In this document: positions 1-6,207 of the stretch, piece by piece
Layout: each line of letters starts with the position of its first letter
Position numbering within the stretch: position 1 is the stretch's first letter
NCBI GenBank assembly: GCA_947454695.1
Contig: CANGMW010000153.1
Span: 1-6,207, forward strand
From: Comamonadaceae bacterium
GTDB taxonomy: Bacteria > Pseudomonadota > Gammaproteobacteria > Burkholderiales > Burkholderiaceae_C
DNA: 6,207 nt
Direction of reading: 5' to 3'
Made by a program: the position numbers and the translations under genes
The notes under the pieces: model-generated
Told to the model about the DNA's origin: nothing
Database searches by the model: none
The model's input: the letters and a program-made list of their open reading frames with translations, nothing else

Positions 1-1116
1 CAGGGCCGCTGTGAAGGCCTCCAGCGCCAGCTGGCTGGCCTTGCGGCTGGCCACGGTCTCGGCCTTGGTGTGCGCCGCCACGGCGGCATCCACCGCCACT
101 TGGGCAAAGTTTTTCGGCAACTCGCCTTTCACGCGGCGCAGCAGCTCTGCAGCTTCTTTGGGATACGCGGCCTTGTAGGCGGTAAATTTTTTGTTCCAGG
201 CGGCCTCGGCTTGTTGGCCTTTGGCTTTGGCGCTCCAGTCGGCATAGACATCTTTCGGAATGTCAAACGGTGCCGCCGTCCAGCCCAGCGCTTCACGGGT
301 GAGGCGGATTTCCTCCGCGCCCAGCGGCTCGCCATGCGCCTTGGCGGTGTTGGCGCGGTTCGGGCTGCCTTGGCCGATGGCGGTTTTGCAAATGATCAAG
401 GTGGGCTTGTCGGCCGAGGTTTTGGCGGTGGCAATGGCGCGTGAGACAGCCGCCGCGTTGTGCCCATCCAGCGGGCCGATCACGTTCCAGCCATACGCTG
501 AAAAACGCTGTGCGGTGTTGTCGATGAACCAGGGCGTCACCTGACCATCAATCGAGATGCCGTTGTCGTCATACAGGGCCACGAGTTTGTTGAGTTTCCA
601 AGCCCCCGCCAAAGCAGCGGCTTCGTGGCTGATGCCCTCCATCAGGCAACCGTCGCCCAGAAACACATAGGTGTGGTGATCAATGACTTCGTGACCGGTG
701 CGGTTGAATTCACGCGCCAGCAGCTTTTCGGCCAGCGCCATACCCACGGCGTTGGTCACGCCCTGACCCAGCGGGCCGGTGGTCGTTTCCACCCCGGGGG
801 TGATGCCCACTTCCGGGTGGCCGGCGGTCTTGCTGTGCAATTGGCGGAAGTTTTTCAACTCGGCCATGGGCAGGTCATACCCGCTCAGGTGCAGCAAGGC
901 GTACAGCAGCATGGAAGCATGGCCGTTGGAGAGCACAAAGCGATCGCGGTCGAGCCAATGCGGGTTAGTAGGGTTATGTCGCAGGTGTTCGCCCCACAGG
1001 GCGACGGCCATATCAGCCATGCCCATGGGCGCGCCGGGATGCCCGGAGTTGGCTTGTTGAACTGCGTCCATCGCCAGTGCGCGGATTGCGTTGGCCATTT
1101 GTTGGGTGTTTGCCAT
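1..1116 (-). CDS. tkt: Transketolase, N-terminal 372 residues (cut by window edge)
   Basis: Cytoplasmic thiamine-diphosphate enzyme that moves two-carbon ketol units between sugar phosphates in the non-oxidative pentose phosphate pathway, and in the Calvin cycle where present. Translating the minus strand from the ATG at 1116-1114 gives MANTQQMANAIRALAMDAVQ followed by SGHPGAPMGMAD. Residues expected from the E. coli enzyme fall at matching positions: His26, His66 (SNGHAS), His100, the diphosphate/Mg motif GDG at 154-156 with DDN at 183-185, His261 in AHGEPLG, and Arg358 in ASRKAS. The frame stays open to base 1. The pyrimidine-binding and C-terminal domains (roughly 290 more residues by family length) lie beyond the left edge. 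A GGAG Shine-Dalgarno (1131-1128) sits 11 nt before the ATG and supports this start. The gene is divergent from the murU-pepP pair. Long open frames on the opposite strand here are shadows of GC-rich coding. Identity is very secure; tktA versus a cbbT-type paralogue cannot be settled from this part. Confidence 0.96.
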   Translation of the reverse strand, partial: MANTQQMANAIRALAMDAVQQANSGHPGAPMGMADMAVALWGEHLRHNPTNPHWLDRDRFVLSNGHASMLLYALLHLSGYDLPMAELKNFRQLHSKTAGHPEVGITPGVETTTGPLGQGVTNAVGMALAEKLLAREFNRTGHEVIDHHTYVFLGDGCLMEGISHEAAALAGAWKLNKLVALYDDNGISIDGQVTPWFIDNTAQRFSAYGWNVIGPLDGHNAAAVSRAIATAKTSADKPTLIICKTAIGQGSPNRANTAKAHGEPLGAEEIRLTREALGWTAAPFDIPKDVYADWSAKAKGQQAEAAWNKKFTAYKAAYPKEAAELLRRVKGELPKNFAQVAVDAAVAAHTKAETVASRKASQLALEAFTAAL

Positions 1117-1231
1117 GTGGGGGAAAGCTCCGCGGAGTGGTCGGGGAAAACCCGTTATTTTACCGGCGCTGACTGGCGACTTTCTGACACGGCTGAGCTG
1201 ATTGGGCCCGCGATCGTCTAAAGTTCGACCT
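1117..1231. promoter_or_regulatory. Divergent intergenic spacer between tkt and murU
   Basis: This 115-bp spacer must hold the start signals of the leftward tkt gene, and probably those of the rightward murU-pepP pair. For tkt, a TAAAAT box on the minus strand (1162-1157) is a plausible -10, giving a leader of roughly 35 nt, but no convincing -35 lies 16-18 bp upstream. A perfect 10-bp palindrome, CTCCGCGGAG (1128-1137), overlaps the tkt Shine-Dalgarno. For the rightward genes I see only a weak TAAAGT (1219-1224) just before the GTG start, with no partner -35. The promoter assignments are inference; the spacer itself is certain. Confidence 0.5.
1157..1162 (-). promoter_or_regulatory. Candidate -10 box of tkt
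   Basis: Read on the minus strand this is TAAAAT, five of six matches to TATAAT, about 40 nt upstream of the tkt ATG. The sequence 16-18 bp further upstream (around AGAAAG) does not resemble TTGACA, so the call rests on the -10 alone. Confidence 0.3.
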
Positions 1232-1987
1232 GTGTCTTCCTCAACCCCCATCCAAGCCATGGTGCTGGCCGCCGGTCGTGGCGAGCGCATGCGCCCGCTC
1301 ACCGACCACACGCCCAAGCCGCTGCTCGAAGTCCATGGCCGCCCTTTGCTGCAGTGGCATGTGGACGCTTTGGCCCAGGGTGGATTTACCCGCCTGGTGA
1401 TCAACACGGCCTGGCTGGGCGAGCAGATCAGCGCTTATTTCGGCCCGGCACCCCAGACCCGTCAAGGTACGCCCGTGCATATCGACTTCTCCCATGAATG
1501 CCTGGACTTTGGCGGTGCGCTGGAAACCGCTGGCGGGATCGTGCGCGCCCTGCCCCGGTTGGGCGAGGTGTTTTGGGTGGTCGCCGGCGATGTGTTCGCG
1601 CCGGATTTTGTGTTTTCAATGCAAGCCGTGACCCGCTTCCTGGCCAGCGACAAACTGGCGCACCTCTGGCTGGTACCCAACCCAGCGCACAACCCCAAAG
1701 GCGATTTCGGCCTAGCGGGCAGCAAGTCTTTAGGCGGCGCGCAACTGGCTCTGAACAAGAGCGATGAGCAGTACACCTACAGCACCATTGGCCTGTACCG
1801 CCGCGCCCTGTTTGAAGCCCCGTGGTGTGAGGTACCCGCGGGCAACCCGGATGGCGTTAAGACGCCGTTGGCACCGCTGTTACGTCGCGCCATCGACCAG
1901 CAACGCGTGAGCGCGGAGATTTTCACCGGCGCCTGGACCGATGTGGGCACCCCACAACGGCTGGCCCAACTCAACATGACCCCATGA
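1232..1987 (+). CDS. murU: MurU-like nucleotidyltransferase (N-acetylmuramate-1-phosphate uridylyltransferase)
   Basis: Sugar-1-phosphate nucleotidyltransferase with a GT-A-like fold. MurU enzymes join UTP to MurNAc-alpha-1-phosphate to make UDP-MurNAc, letting the cell reuse cell-wall fragments without de novo synthesis. The 251-residue protein shows the nucleotide-binding signature LAAGRGERMRPLT (12-24) and then TPKPLL (27-32). It also has LETAGGI (97-103), the metal-binding AGD with Asp120, the MurU-typical VPNPAHNPKGDFGL (148-161), and a second metal Asp237 in WTDVGTPQRL. I chose GTG at 1232 because it leaves eight residues before the first beta strand. The ATG at 1259 would begin inside that strand, and the TTG at 1202 adds an unconserved tail. 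No clear Shine-Dalgarno precedes it. Only 21 bp separate it from pepP, which suggests an operon. The usual partner kinase gene amgK is not adjacent. The nucleotidyltransferase family is secure; MurU specificity is likely but could instead be another sugar-phosphate substrate. Confidence 0.85.
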   Translation: MSSSTPIQAMVLAAGRGERMRPLTDHTPKPLLEVHGRPLLQWHVDALAQGGFTRLVINTAWLGEQISAYFGPAPQTRQGTPVHIDFSHECLDFGGALETAGGIVRALPRLGEVFWVVAGDVFAPDFVFSMQAVTRFLASDKLAHLWLVPNPAHNPKGDFGLAGSKSLGGAQLALNKSDEQYTYSTIGLYRRALFEAPWCEVPAGNPDGVKTPLAPLLRRAIDQQRVSAEIFTGAWTDVGTPQRLAQLNMTP

Positions 1988-2008
1988 GACATCGAGTCCG
2001 AGCACTTT

Positions 2009-3406
2009 ATGAACCCTCTTGCACCCACTGATCTGTACGCCCAACGCCGCCAGCGGCTCGCTGCGCAACTCGGCCCGGGTGGCTTGGCCATCATCCCCAC
2101 CAGTCCGGAGCGTTCGCGCAACCGCGACAACGACCACCTGTACCGGCACGACAGTTATTTTTATTACCTCACCGGTTTCACGGAGCCCAATGCCTGGCTG
2201 GTCTTGACCAGCGAGGGCCATTGCACCCTGTTTTGCAATCCCAAGGACCTCGAGCGCGAGATCTGGGACGGCATTCGACTGGGGCCCGAAGCGGCACCCC
2301 GCGCGCTGGGCGTGGAGGCGGCGTCCTCGGTTCAAACCTTGGACGAGCAGCTGCCCCGTTTGCTGGAAAACCGTCATGCGGTGTGGTACCCCTTTGCCAT
2401 CCATGCCGGACTCGAGTCCCGGCTGGAGGGCTGGCTGAGCCAGGTGCGCGCACGTGTGCGTTTCGGGGCGGTGTGCCCTGATCAGCAACGCGATCTGTGC
2501 GCACTTTTGGATGAGATGCGCCTGTTCAAAGACGCGCATGAGCTGGCCGTGATGCGCCGCGCTGCGCAAATCAGTGCCGGCGCACACATCCGGGCCATGC
2601 AGTTGTCGGCCCGCATGCTGCGTGCCGGGGAGCCGGTGCGTGAATACCATTTAGACGCCGAGTTGCTGCATGAGTTTCGCCGGCACGGCTCCCAACACCC
2701 GGCCTACGGCTCCATCGTGGCTGCAGGCGCCAATGCGTGCGTGTTGCACTACCGCGCTGACGCCGCGCCCATCCGCGACGGCGAGTTAGTGTTGATTGAC
2801 GCCGGCTGTGAACTCGATGGCTATGCGTCCGACATCACGCGCACCTTCCCGGCCAATGGGCGCTTCAGCGGGCCGCAACGCGATTTGTATGAGCTGGTGC
2901 TCGCGTCCCAAAACGCCGCCGTGGCCGCAACCCGCGCAGGGGCACGCTTCACCGACCCGCACGAGGCCACGGTGCGGGTCCTGTCGCAAGGTCTGCTGGA
3001 TCTGGGTCTTCTGGATAAGTCCAAGCTTGGCGGGGTAGACGATGTGATCGCCCAGCGCAGCTATTTCAAGTTCTATATGCACCGCACCAGCCACTGGCTG
3101 GGCATGGATGTGCATGATTGCGGCAGCTATGTGGAGCCTTCAGAAATCGGGCAATTCAGCGAGCGGCGCGATCCTGTGAGTGGCGAGCTCATCAAGGACC
3201 GCGCAAGCCGCATCCTTCGGGCCGGCATGGTGCTCACCCTGGAGCCTGGCCTGTATGTGCGCGCAGCCGACGACGTGCCCGGCGCTTTTCACAACATCGG
3301 CATCCGCATTGAAGACGACGCGATCGTCACCGAGCAGGGCTGCGAATTGATCAGCCGGGACGTGCCTGTGACCGTTGCTGACATTGAGGCACTGATGGCT
3401 GGCTGA
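2009..3406 (+). CDS. pepP: Xaa-Pro aminopeptidase (aminopeptidase P, M24B family)
   Basis: Cytoplasmic metallopeptidase that removes the N-terminal residue from peptides whose second residue is proline. The 465-residue length is slightly longer than the E. coli enzyme (about 440). An aminopeptidase P N-terminal domain covers roughly residues 8-140 (RRQRLAAQL and FYYLTGFTEPNAWLVL). The pita-bread catalytic domain covers roughly 175-450. All five dinuclear metal ligands are visible: Asp264 and Asp275 (IDAG, SDITRTF), His362 (SHWLGMDVHD), Glu412 (TLEPGLYV) and Glu435 (IRIEDD). The substrate-site histidines His247 (LHYRAD), His358 (YMHRTS) and His369 are also present, so the enzyme should be active. 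It starts at the ATG 21 bp after murU; the Shine-Dalgarno is poor, consistent with translation following murU. A run of about 24 residues between His369 and Glu412 (SEIGQFSERRDPVSGELIKD) is the loop found in PepP-type rather than prolidase-type enzymes. No signal peptide or membrane segment is seen. Identification is secure. Confidence 0.96.
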   Translation: MNPLAPTDLYAQRRQRLAAQLGPGGLAIIPTSPERSRNRDNDHLYRHDSYFYYLTGFTEPNAWLVLTSEGHCTLFCNPKDLEREIWDGIRLGPEAAPRALGVEAASSVQTLDEQLPRLLENRHAVWYPFAIHAGLESRLEGWLSQVRARVRFGAVCPDQQRDLCALLDEMRLFKDAHELAVMRRAAQISAGAHIRAMQLSARMLRAGEPVREYHLDAELLHEFRRHGSQHPAYGSIVAAGANACVLHYRADAAPIRDGELVLIDAGCELDGYASDITRTFPANGRFSGPQRDLYELVLASQNAAVAATRAGARFTDPHEATVRVLSQGLLDLGLLDKSKLGGVDDVIAQRSYFKFYMHRTSHWLGMDVHDCGSYVEPSEIGQFSERRDPVSGELIKDRASRILRAGMVLTLEPGLYVRAADDVPGAFHNIGIRIEDDAIVTEQGCELISRDVPVTVADIEALMAG

Positions 3407-3430
3407 GCCCTGTAAACACAGGTCTACAAT
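3403..3430 (+). promoter_or_regulatory. Candidate maeB promoter with palindrome in the spacer
   Basis: TACAAT at 3425-3430 is a five-of-six match to the sigma-70 -10, in the context CTACAATC that is frequent in Burkholderiales promoters. A weak -35, CTGAGC (3403-3408), lies 16 bp upstream and overlaps the pepP stop codon. Between them sits an inverted repeat, CCTGT-AAAC-ACAGG (3409-3422). Transcription would begin near 3437, leaving a leader of about 70 nt before maeB. The palindrome lacks a following T-run, so it is not an intrinsic terminator for pepP. It may be an operator for a dimeric regulator; no named regulator is recognised. Confidence 0.5.
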
Positions 3431-3492
3431 CACATCCCTTACCCGCATCCCGTAGGTGGTCTGGTTCGCATGTGCCACCCGGGTTTGCCAGC

Positions 3493-3497
3493 AGGAG
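3493..3497 (+). promoter_or_regulatory. Shine-Dalgarno of maeB deciding the start at 3506
   Basis: AGGAG lies 8 nt before the ATG at 3506, near-ideal spacing, and is the strongest ribosome binding site in the window. An in-frame ATG at 3470 also has an AGGTGG (3454-3459) 10 nt upstream, but its 12-residue extension (MCHPGLPAGENY) looks unlike the family N-terminus. Confidence 0.75.
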
Positions 3498-3505
3498 AAA
3501 ACTAC

Positions 3506-5815
3506 ATGTCCAGTACGCCGCCCAAGTCCAACAACAAACAAGCGGAGCTGCGCCAAGCCGCGCTCGATTACCACCAGTTCCCCACCCCCGGAAAAATTGC
3601 CATTGCGGCCACCAAGCAGCTGGTCAACCAACACGACCTGGCCTTGGCCTATTCACCCGGCGTGGCGTCGCCTTGCGAAGAAATCGTCAAGGACCCCAAC
3701 AACGCGTTCAAGTACACCAGCCGCGGCAATCTCGTCGCTGTCATCACCAACGGCACGGCGGTGCTGGGCTTGGGCGATATCGGCCCCTTGGCGGCCAAGC
3801 CGGTGATGGAAGGCAAAGGCGTTCTGTTCAAGAAGTTCGCTGGCATCGACGTGTTCGACATTGAGATCAATGAAAAGCACGACCTGGACAAGCTGGTGGA
3901 CATCATCGCGTCCCTTGAGCCAACCTTTGGCGGCATCAACCTGGAAGACATCAAAGCGCCTGACTGCTTCTACATCGAGCGCAAGTTGCGTGAGCGCATG
4001 AAGATCCCGGTCTTTCATGACGACCAGCACGGCACCGCGATTGTGGTGGCCGCCGGCCTGCTCAACGGCCTGAAGGTGGTGGGCAAAGACATCAAAAACA
4101 TCAAGCTGGTCACCTCGGGGGCTGGTGCGGCTGCGCTGGCTTGCTTGGGCCTGCTGTTGAAAATGGGGCTGCCCCGTCAGAACATTTTCGTGACCGATTT
4201 GGCCGGCGTGGTCTATGAAGGCCGCACCGAGCTGATGGACGATGACAAACGCCAGTTCATGCAAAAAACCAGTGCCCGCACTTTGGGCGAGGTGATTGAA
4301 GGCGCGGATATCTTCCTGGGCCTGTCCGCCGGCGGCGTACTCAAACCCGACATGGTCAAGCGCATGGCGGCCAATCCGATTATTTTTGCGCTGGCCAATC
4401 CCAACCCGGAAATTTCTCCCGAAGACGTCAAAAAAGTTCGCGACGATGCGATCATGGCCACCGGCCGCACGGACTACCCCAATCAGGTCAACAACGTGCT
4501 GTGCTTCCCCTACATCTTCCGCGGTGCGCTGGATGCGGGCGCCTCCACCATCACCGATGAGATGGAGATCGCTGCCGTTCACGCCATGGCTGAACTGGCT
4601 CAGGCCGAGCAAAGCGATGTGGTCGCCGCCGCCTACGCGGGCGAGAAGCTGGCGTTCGGCCCGGAATACCTGATTCCCAAACCGTTTGACCCTCGCCTGA
4701 TGATCAAGATCGCGCCGGCCGTGGCCCAAGCAGCCGCGGACAGCGGCGTGGCGCAGCGCCCCATCCAGGACATGGATGCTTATCGCGAGAGATTGCAAAG
4801 TTTTGTCTATGCCTCAGGCACGCTGATGAAGCCCATCTTCACGGCCGCCAAAAAGGCTGTAAAACGTCGCGTGGGTTATTCCGAAGGAGAAGACGAACGC
4901 GTGCTGCGCGCCGCCCAGATCGTGGTGGATGAGGGCCTGGCCCGTCCGACCTTGATTGGCCGCCCGGCCATCATTGCGCAACGCATCGAAAAGTTCGGCC
5001 TGCGTCTGAAAGAAGAACTGGACTACGACGTTGTCAACGTTGAGCAAGACCACCGCTACCGCGACTTCTGGCAAACCTACCACCGCATGACCGAGCGCAA
5101 GGGCGTGACCGAGCCGATTGCCAAAATCGAAATGCGCCGGCGCCTCTCGCTGATCGGCGCCATGCTCTTGCAAAAGGGCGACGTCGACGGCCTGATTTGT
5201 GGCACCTGGGGCGTCACCGCCTTGCATTTGCAGTACATCGACCAAGTCATTGGCAAACGCGCCGGCGTGAACACCTATGCCTGCATGAACGGCGTGCTGC
5301 TTCCCGAACGCCAACTGTTCCTGGTCGACACCCACGTCAATTACGACCCGACCGCCGAGGAGCTGACCGAAATCACCATCCTGGCGGCTGAAGAAATGGT
5401 GCGTTTTGGTCTGCGGCCCAAGGTCGCGCTGCTGAGCCACTCCAACTTCGGCACCAGCAACCAACCCAGCGCCATCAAGATGCGCCAGACGCTGGAGCTT
5501 CTACGCGCCAAAGCTCCCTGGATGGAAGTGGACGGCGAAATGCATGGGGATGTAGCCCTGGACAGCGTGGCACGCGCGGGCTTGATGCCCAACAGCACGC
5601 TCAGCGGCGAAGCGAATTTGCTTGTTTTGCCGAATATCGATGCCGCGAATATTGCCTACAACCTGCTCAAAACGGCAGCTGGTGGCAACATTGCCATCGG
5701 CCCGGTTCTGTTGGGCGCTGCCAAACCCGTTCATATCCTTACGGCGAGCACGACTGTTCGCCGTATTGTGAACATGACAGCCTTAACTGTAGCGGATGCA
5801 AATTCGAATAGATAA
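3506..5815 (+). CDS. maeB: NADP-dependent malic enzyme (malic enzyme plus phosphotransacetylase-like domain)
   Basis: Cytoplasmic enzyme that oxidatively decarboxylates L-malate to pyruvate and CO2, giving NADPH for biosynthesis when cells grow on acids or acetate. The 769-residue length matches the large MaeB class (about 760). Residues 1 to about 430 form the malic enzyme part: catalytic Tyr49 (AYSPGVA) and Lys104 (EGKGVLFKK), metal ligands Glu147-Asp148 (NLEDIKAPD) and Asp173 (HDDQHGTA), dinucleotide loop SGAGAAA (204-210), GLSAGGVL (272-279) and ALANPNPEI (295-303). Residues from about 435 on form the phosphotransacetylase-like part, with GLICGTWGV, LLSHSNFGTSN, VDGEMHGDVALD and GPVLLGAAKP. 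In this part the phosphotransacetylase signature DLSRG is replaced by ILTAS (744-748), so it is probably regulatory; in E. coli MaeB this domain mediates acetyl-CoA inhibition. The ATG at 3506 is preferred for its AGGAG. The gene has its own candidate promoter and a strong terminator, so it is probably monocistronic. NADP preference is inferred from the class, not proven. Confidence 0.96.
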   Translation: MSSTPPKSNNKQAELRQAALDYHQFPTPGKIAIAATKQLVNQHDLALAYSPGVASPCEEIVKDPNNAFKYTSRGNLVAVITNGTAVLGLGDIGPLAAKPVMEGKGVLFKKFAGIDVFDIEINEKHDLDKLVDIIASLEPTFGGINLEDIKAPDCFYIERKLRERMKIPVFHDDQHGTAIVVAAGLLNGLKVVGKDIKNIKLVTSGAGAAALACLGLLLKMGLPRQNIFVTDLAGVVYEGRTELMDDDKRQFMQKTSARTLGEVIEGADIFLGLSAGGVLKPDMVKRMAANPIIFALANPNPEISPEDVKKVRDDAIMATGRTDYPNQVNNVLCFPYIFRGALDAGASTITDEMEIAAVHAMAELAQAEQSDVVAAAYAGEKLAFGPEYLIPKPFDPRLMIKIAPAVAQAAADSGVAQRPIQDMDAYRERLQSFVYASGTLMKPIFTAAKKAVKRRVGYSEGEDERVLRAAQIVVDEGLARPTLIGRPAIIAQRIEKFGLRLKEELDYDVVNVEQDHRYRDFWQTYHRMTERKGVTEPIAKIEMRRRLSLIGAMLLQKGDVDGLICGTWGVTALHLQYIDQVIGKRAGVNTYACMNGVLLPERQLFLVDTHVNYDPTAEELTEITILAAEEMVRFGLRPKVALLSHSNFGTSNQPSAIKMRQTLELLRAKAPWMEVDGEMHGDVALDSVARAGLMPNSTLSGEANLLVLPNIDAANIAYNLLKTAAGGNIAIGPVLLGAAKPVHILTASTTVRRIVNMTALTVADANSNR

Positions 5816-5859
5816 GACTAAAATCGACAGCAAGCGCTAACTAAGTCGCTATTTTCCTC

Positions 5860-5901
5860 AGCAAGGGCCTGCTCAAGATTTGAGCAGGCCCTTGCTTTTT
5901 C
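5860..5901 (+). terminator. Rho-independent terminator of maeB
   Basis: A perfect 17-bp inverted repeat, AGCAAGGGCCTGCTCAA (5860-5876) against TTGAGCAGGCCCTTGCT (5880-5896), encloses a 3-nt GAT and runs into TTTTT (5896-5900). It begins 44 bp after the maeB stop. There is no T-run on the left side for the minus strand, so it acts rightward only. It is a classic intrinsic terminator with an unusually long perfect stem. Confidence 0.93.
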
Positions 5902-6157
5902 AGACCAAATCAGCGACACTTCGACCCCTGAGGTTTTCGGGTTTACCCGTGCGGTTCGGCTGATTTCAACACTTTCTTTTGCACAATAAGTTTGCACTTG
6001 CTAGCTTCTTTTACGTGAAAGTGACCGGTTGCGTGACATCCCGCGCACCTGAGATGCCGTTACCAAATTAACCGCGATATGTTTTGAAAAGCCGATCTAG
6101 ACGAACTCAGGGTCGGGCTTTGTGCTGATTTGAAGTTTTAAAGAAAGTGATGCGAGG
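5902..6157. other. AT-richer non-coding stretch with small repeats
   Basis: No open frame with a credible start and ribosome binding site covers this stretch on either strand, and its composition is visibly richer in A and T than the genes to the left. It holds a CGGG-TTTA-CCCG mini-hairpin (5938-5949) and the octamer GCTGATTT twice forward (5959-5966, 6124-6131) and once inverted as AAATCAGC (5907-5914). It also holds the heptamer TTTGCAC repeated 13 bp apart (5978-5984, 5991-5997), and an imperfect hairpin AAAGCCGATC / GGTCGGGCTTT (6088-6121). TTGCAC (5979-5984) could serve as a -35, but the matching -10 (TAGCTT at 6002) is poor. It is probably the upstream region of the next gene, or a small unrecognised RNA. 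Confidence 0.5.
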
Positions 6158-6207
6158 ATGGATACACCACTTCGTTCTGTAAGAACCAATATCGTTCAGT
6201 CGATCCG
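6158..6207 (+). CDS. Possible start of an unrecognised gene, cut by the right edge
   Basis: An ATG at 6158 opens a frame that stays open to the window edge, beginning MDTPLRSVRTNIVQSI. Sixteen codons are too few to recognise a family or judge coding character. GAGG abuts the ATG directly, which is too close for a good Shine-Dalgarno; the purine-rich AAAGAAAG (6140-6147) lies about 10 nt upstream and is a better candidate. A competing ATG at 6150 stops after ten codons. This is low confidence and may be chance. Confidence 0.25.
   Translation, partial: MDTPLRSVRTNIVQSI

Noticed and set aside
625..1221. 198-codon plus-strand open frame opposite tkt
   Set aside because: It lies antisense to clear transketolase coding sequence, its translation resembles no family, and long antisense frames are expected in GC-rich coding DNA.
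1880..2650. 256-codon minus-strand open frame across the murU-pepP junction
   Set aside because: It crosses two well-supported plus-strand genes and has no family resemblance, so it is treated as a shadow.
3409..3422. CCTGT-AAAC-ACAGG as a terminator of pepP
   Set aside because: Only five base pairs and no following T-run. Its position inside the promoter spacer makes an operator more plausible than a terminator.
3653..4798. 381-codon minus-strand open frame opposite maeB
   Set aside because: It is the reverse-strand shadow of the conserved malic enzyme domain, rich in His/Gln/Val as such shadows usually are, with no recognisable motif.
5979..6007. TTGCAC -17 bp- TAGCTT as a promoter
   Set aside because: The -10 matches only three of six consensus positions and no gene starts at a sensible distance, so it is mentioned only within the intergenic entry.
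6107..6207. Minus-strand frame open from the right edge to a stop at 6107-6109 (about 32 codons), possible gene end
   Set aside because: The residues match nothing I recognise, an open run of this length in AT-richer DNA is easily chance, and the adjacent hairpin is imperfect. It needs sequence beyond the window.

Overview
This window looks like an ordinary chromosomal housekeeping segment from a betaproteobacterium. The dense GC-rich coding, the CTACAATC-type -10 box and the protein sequences suggest Burkholderiales, probably Comamonadaceae. That placement is inferred from sequence feel, not from a search. I found no mobile element, CRISPR array, tRNA, rRNA or defence-type cassette, and no evidence of an undescribed system.

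Layout from left to right. Positions 1-1116 (minus strand) hold the N-terminal 372 codons of a transketolase that runs off the left edge. A divergent spacer of about 115 bp separates it from a plus-strand pair. The first of the pair is a MurU-like nucleotidyltransferase (1232-1987, GTG start); the second is a Xaa-Pro aminopeptidase, PepP (2009-3406). They are 21 bp apart and probably cotranscribed. A 99-bp spacer carries a good candidate promoter and a strong ribosome binding site for a large malic enzyme of the MaeB type (3506-5815), in which a malic enzyme domain is fused to a phosphotransacetylase-like domain. This gene is closed by a textbook intrinsic terminator with a 17-bp perfect stem (5860-5901). 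The last 300 bp are visibly more AT-rich and hold no convincing gene, only small repeats and a possible gene start at the right edge.

Functionally these are central-metabolism and maintenance genes. Transketolase serves the non-oxidative pentose phosphate or Calvin pathway. MurU would recycle cell-wall MurNAc, and PepP trims X-Pro peptides. MaeB converts malate to pyruvate with NADPH formation. They form no single pathway. The points most worth a second look are the palindrome inside the maeB promoter spacer, the two competing in-frame starts of maeB, the loss of catalytic residues in its phosphotransacetylase-like domain, the absence of the usual partner kinase gene beside murU, and the unassigned right-hand 300 bp.
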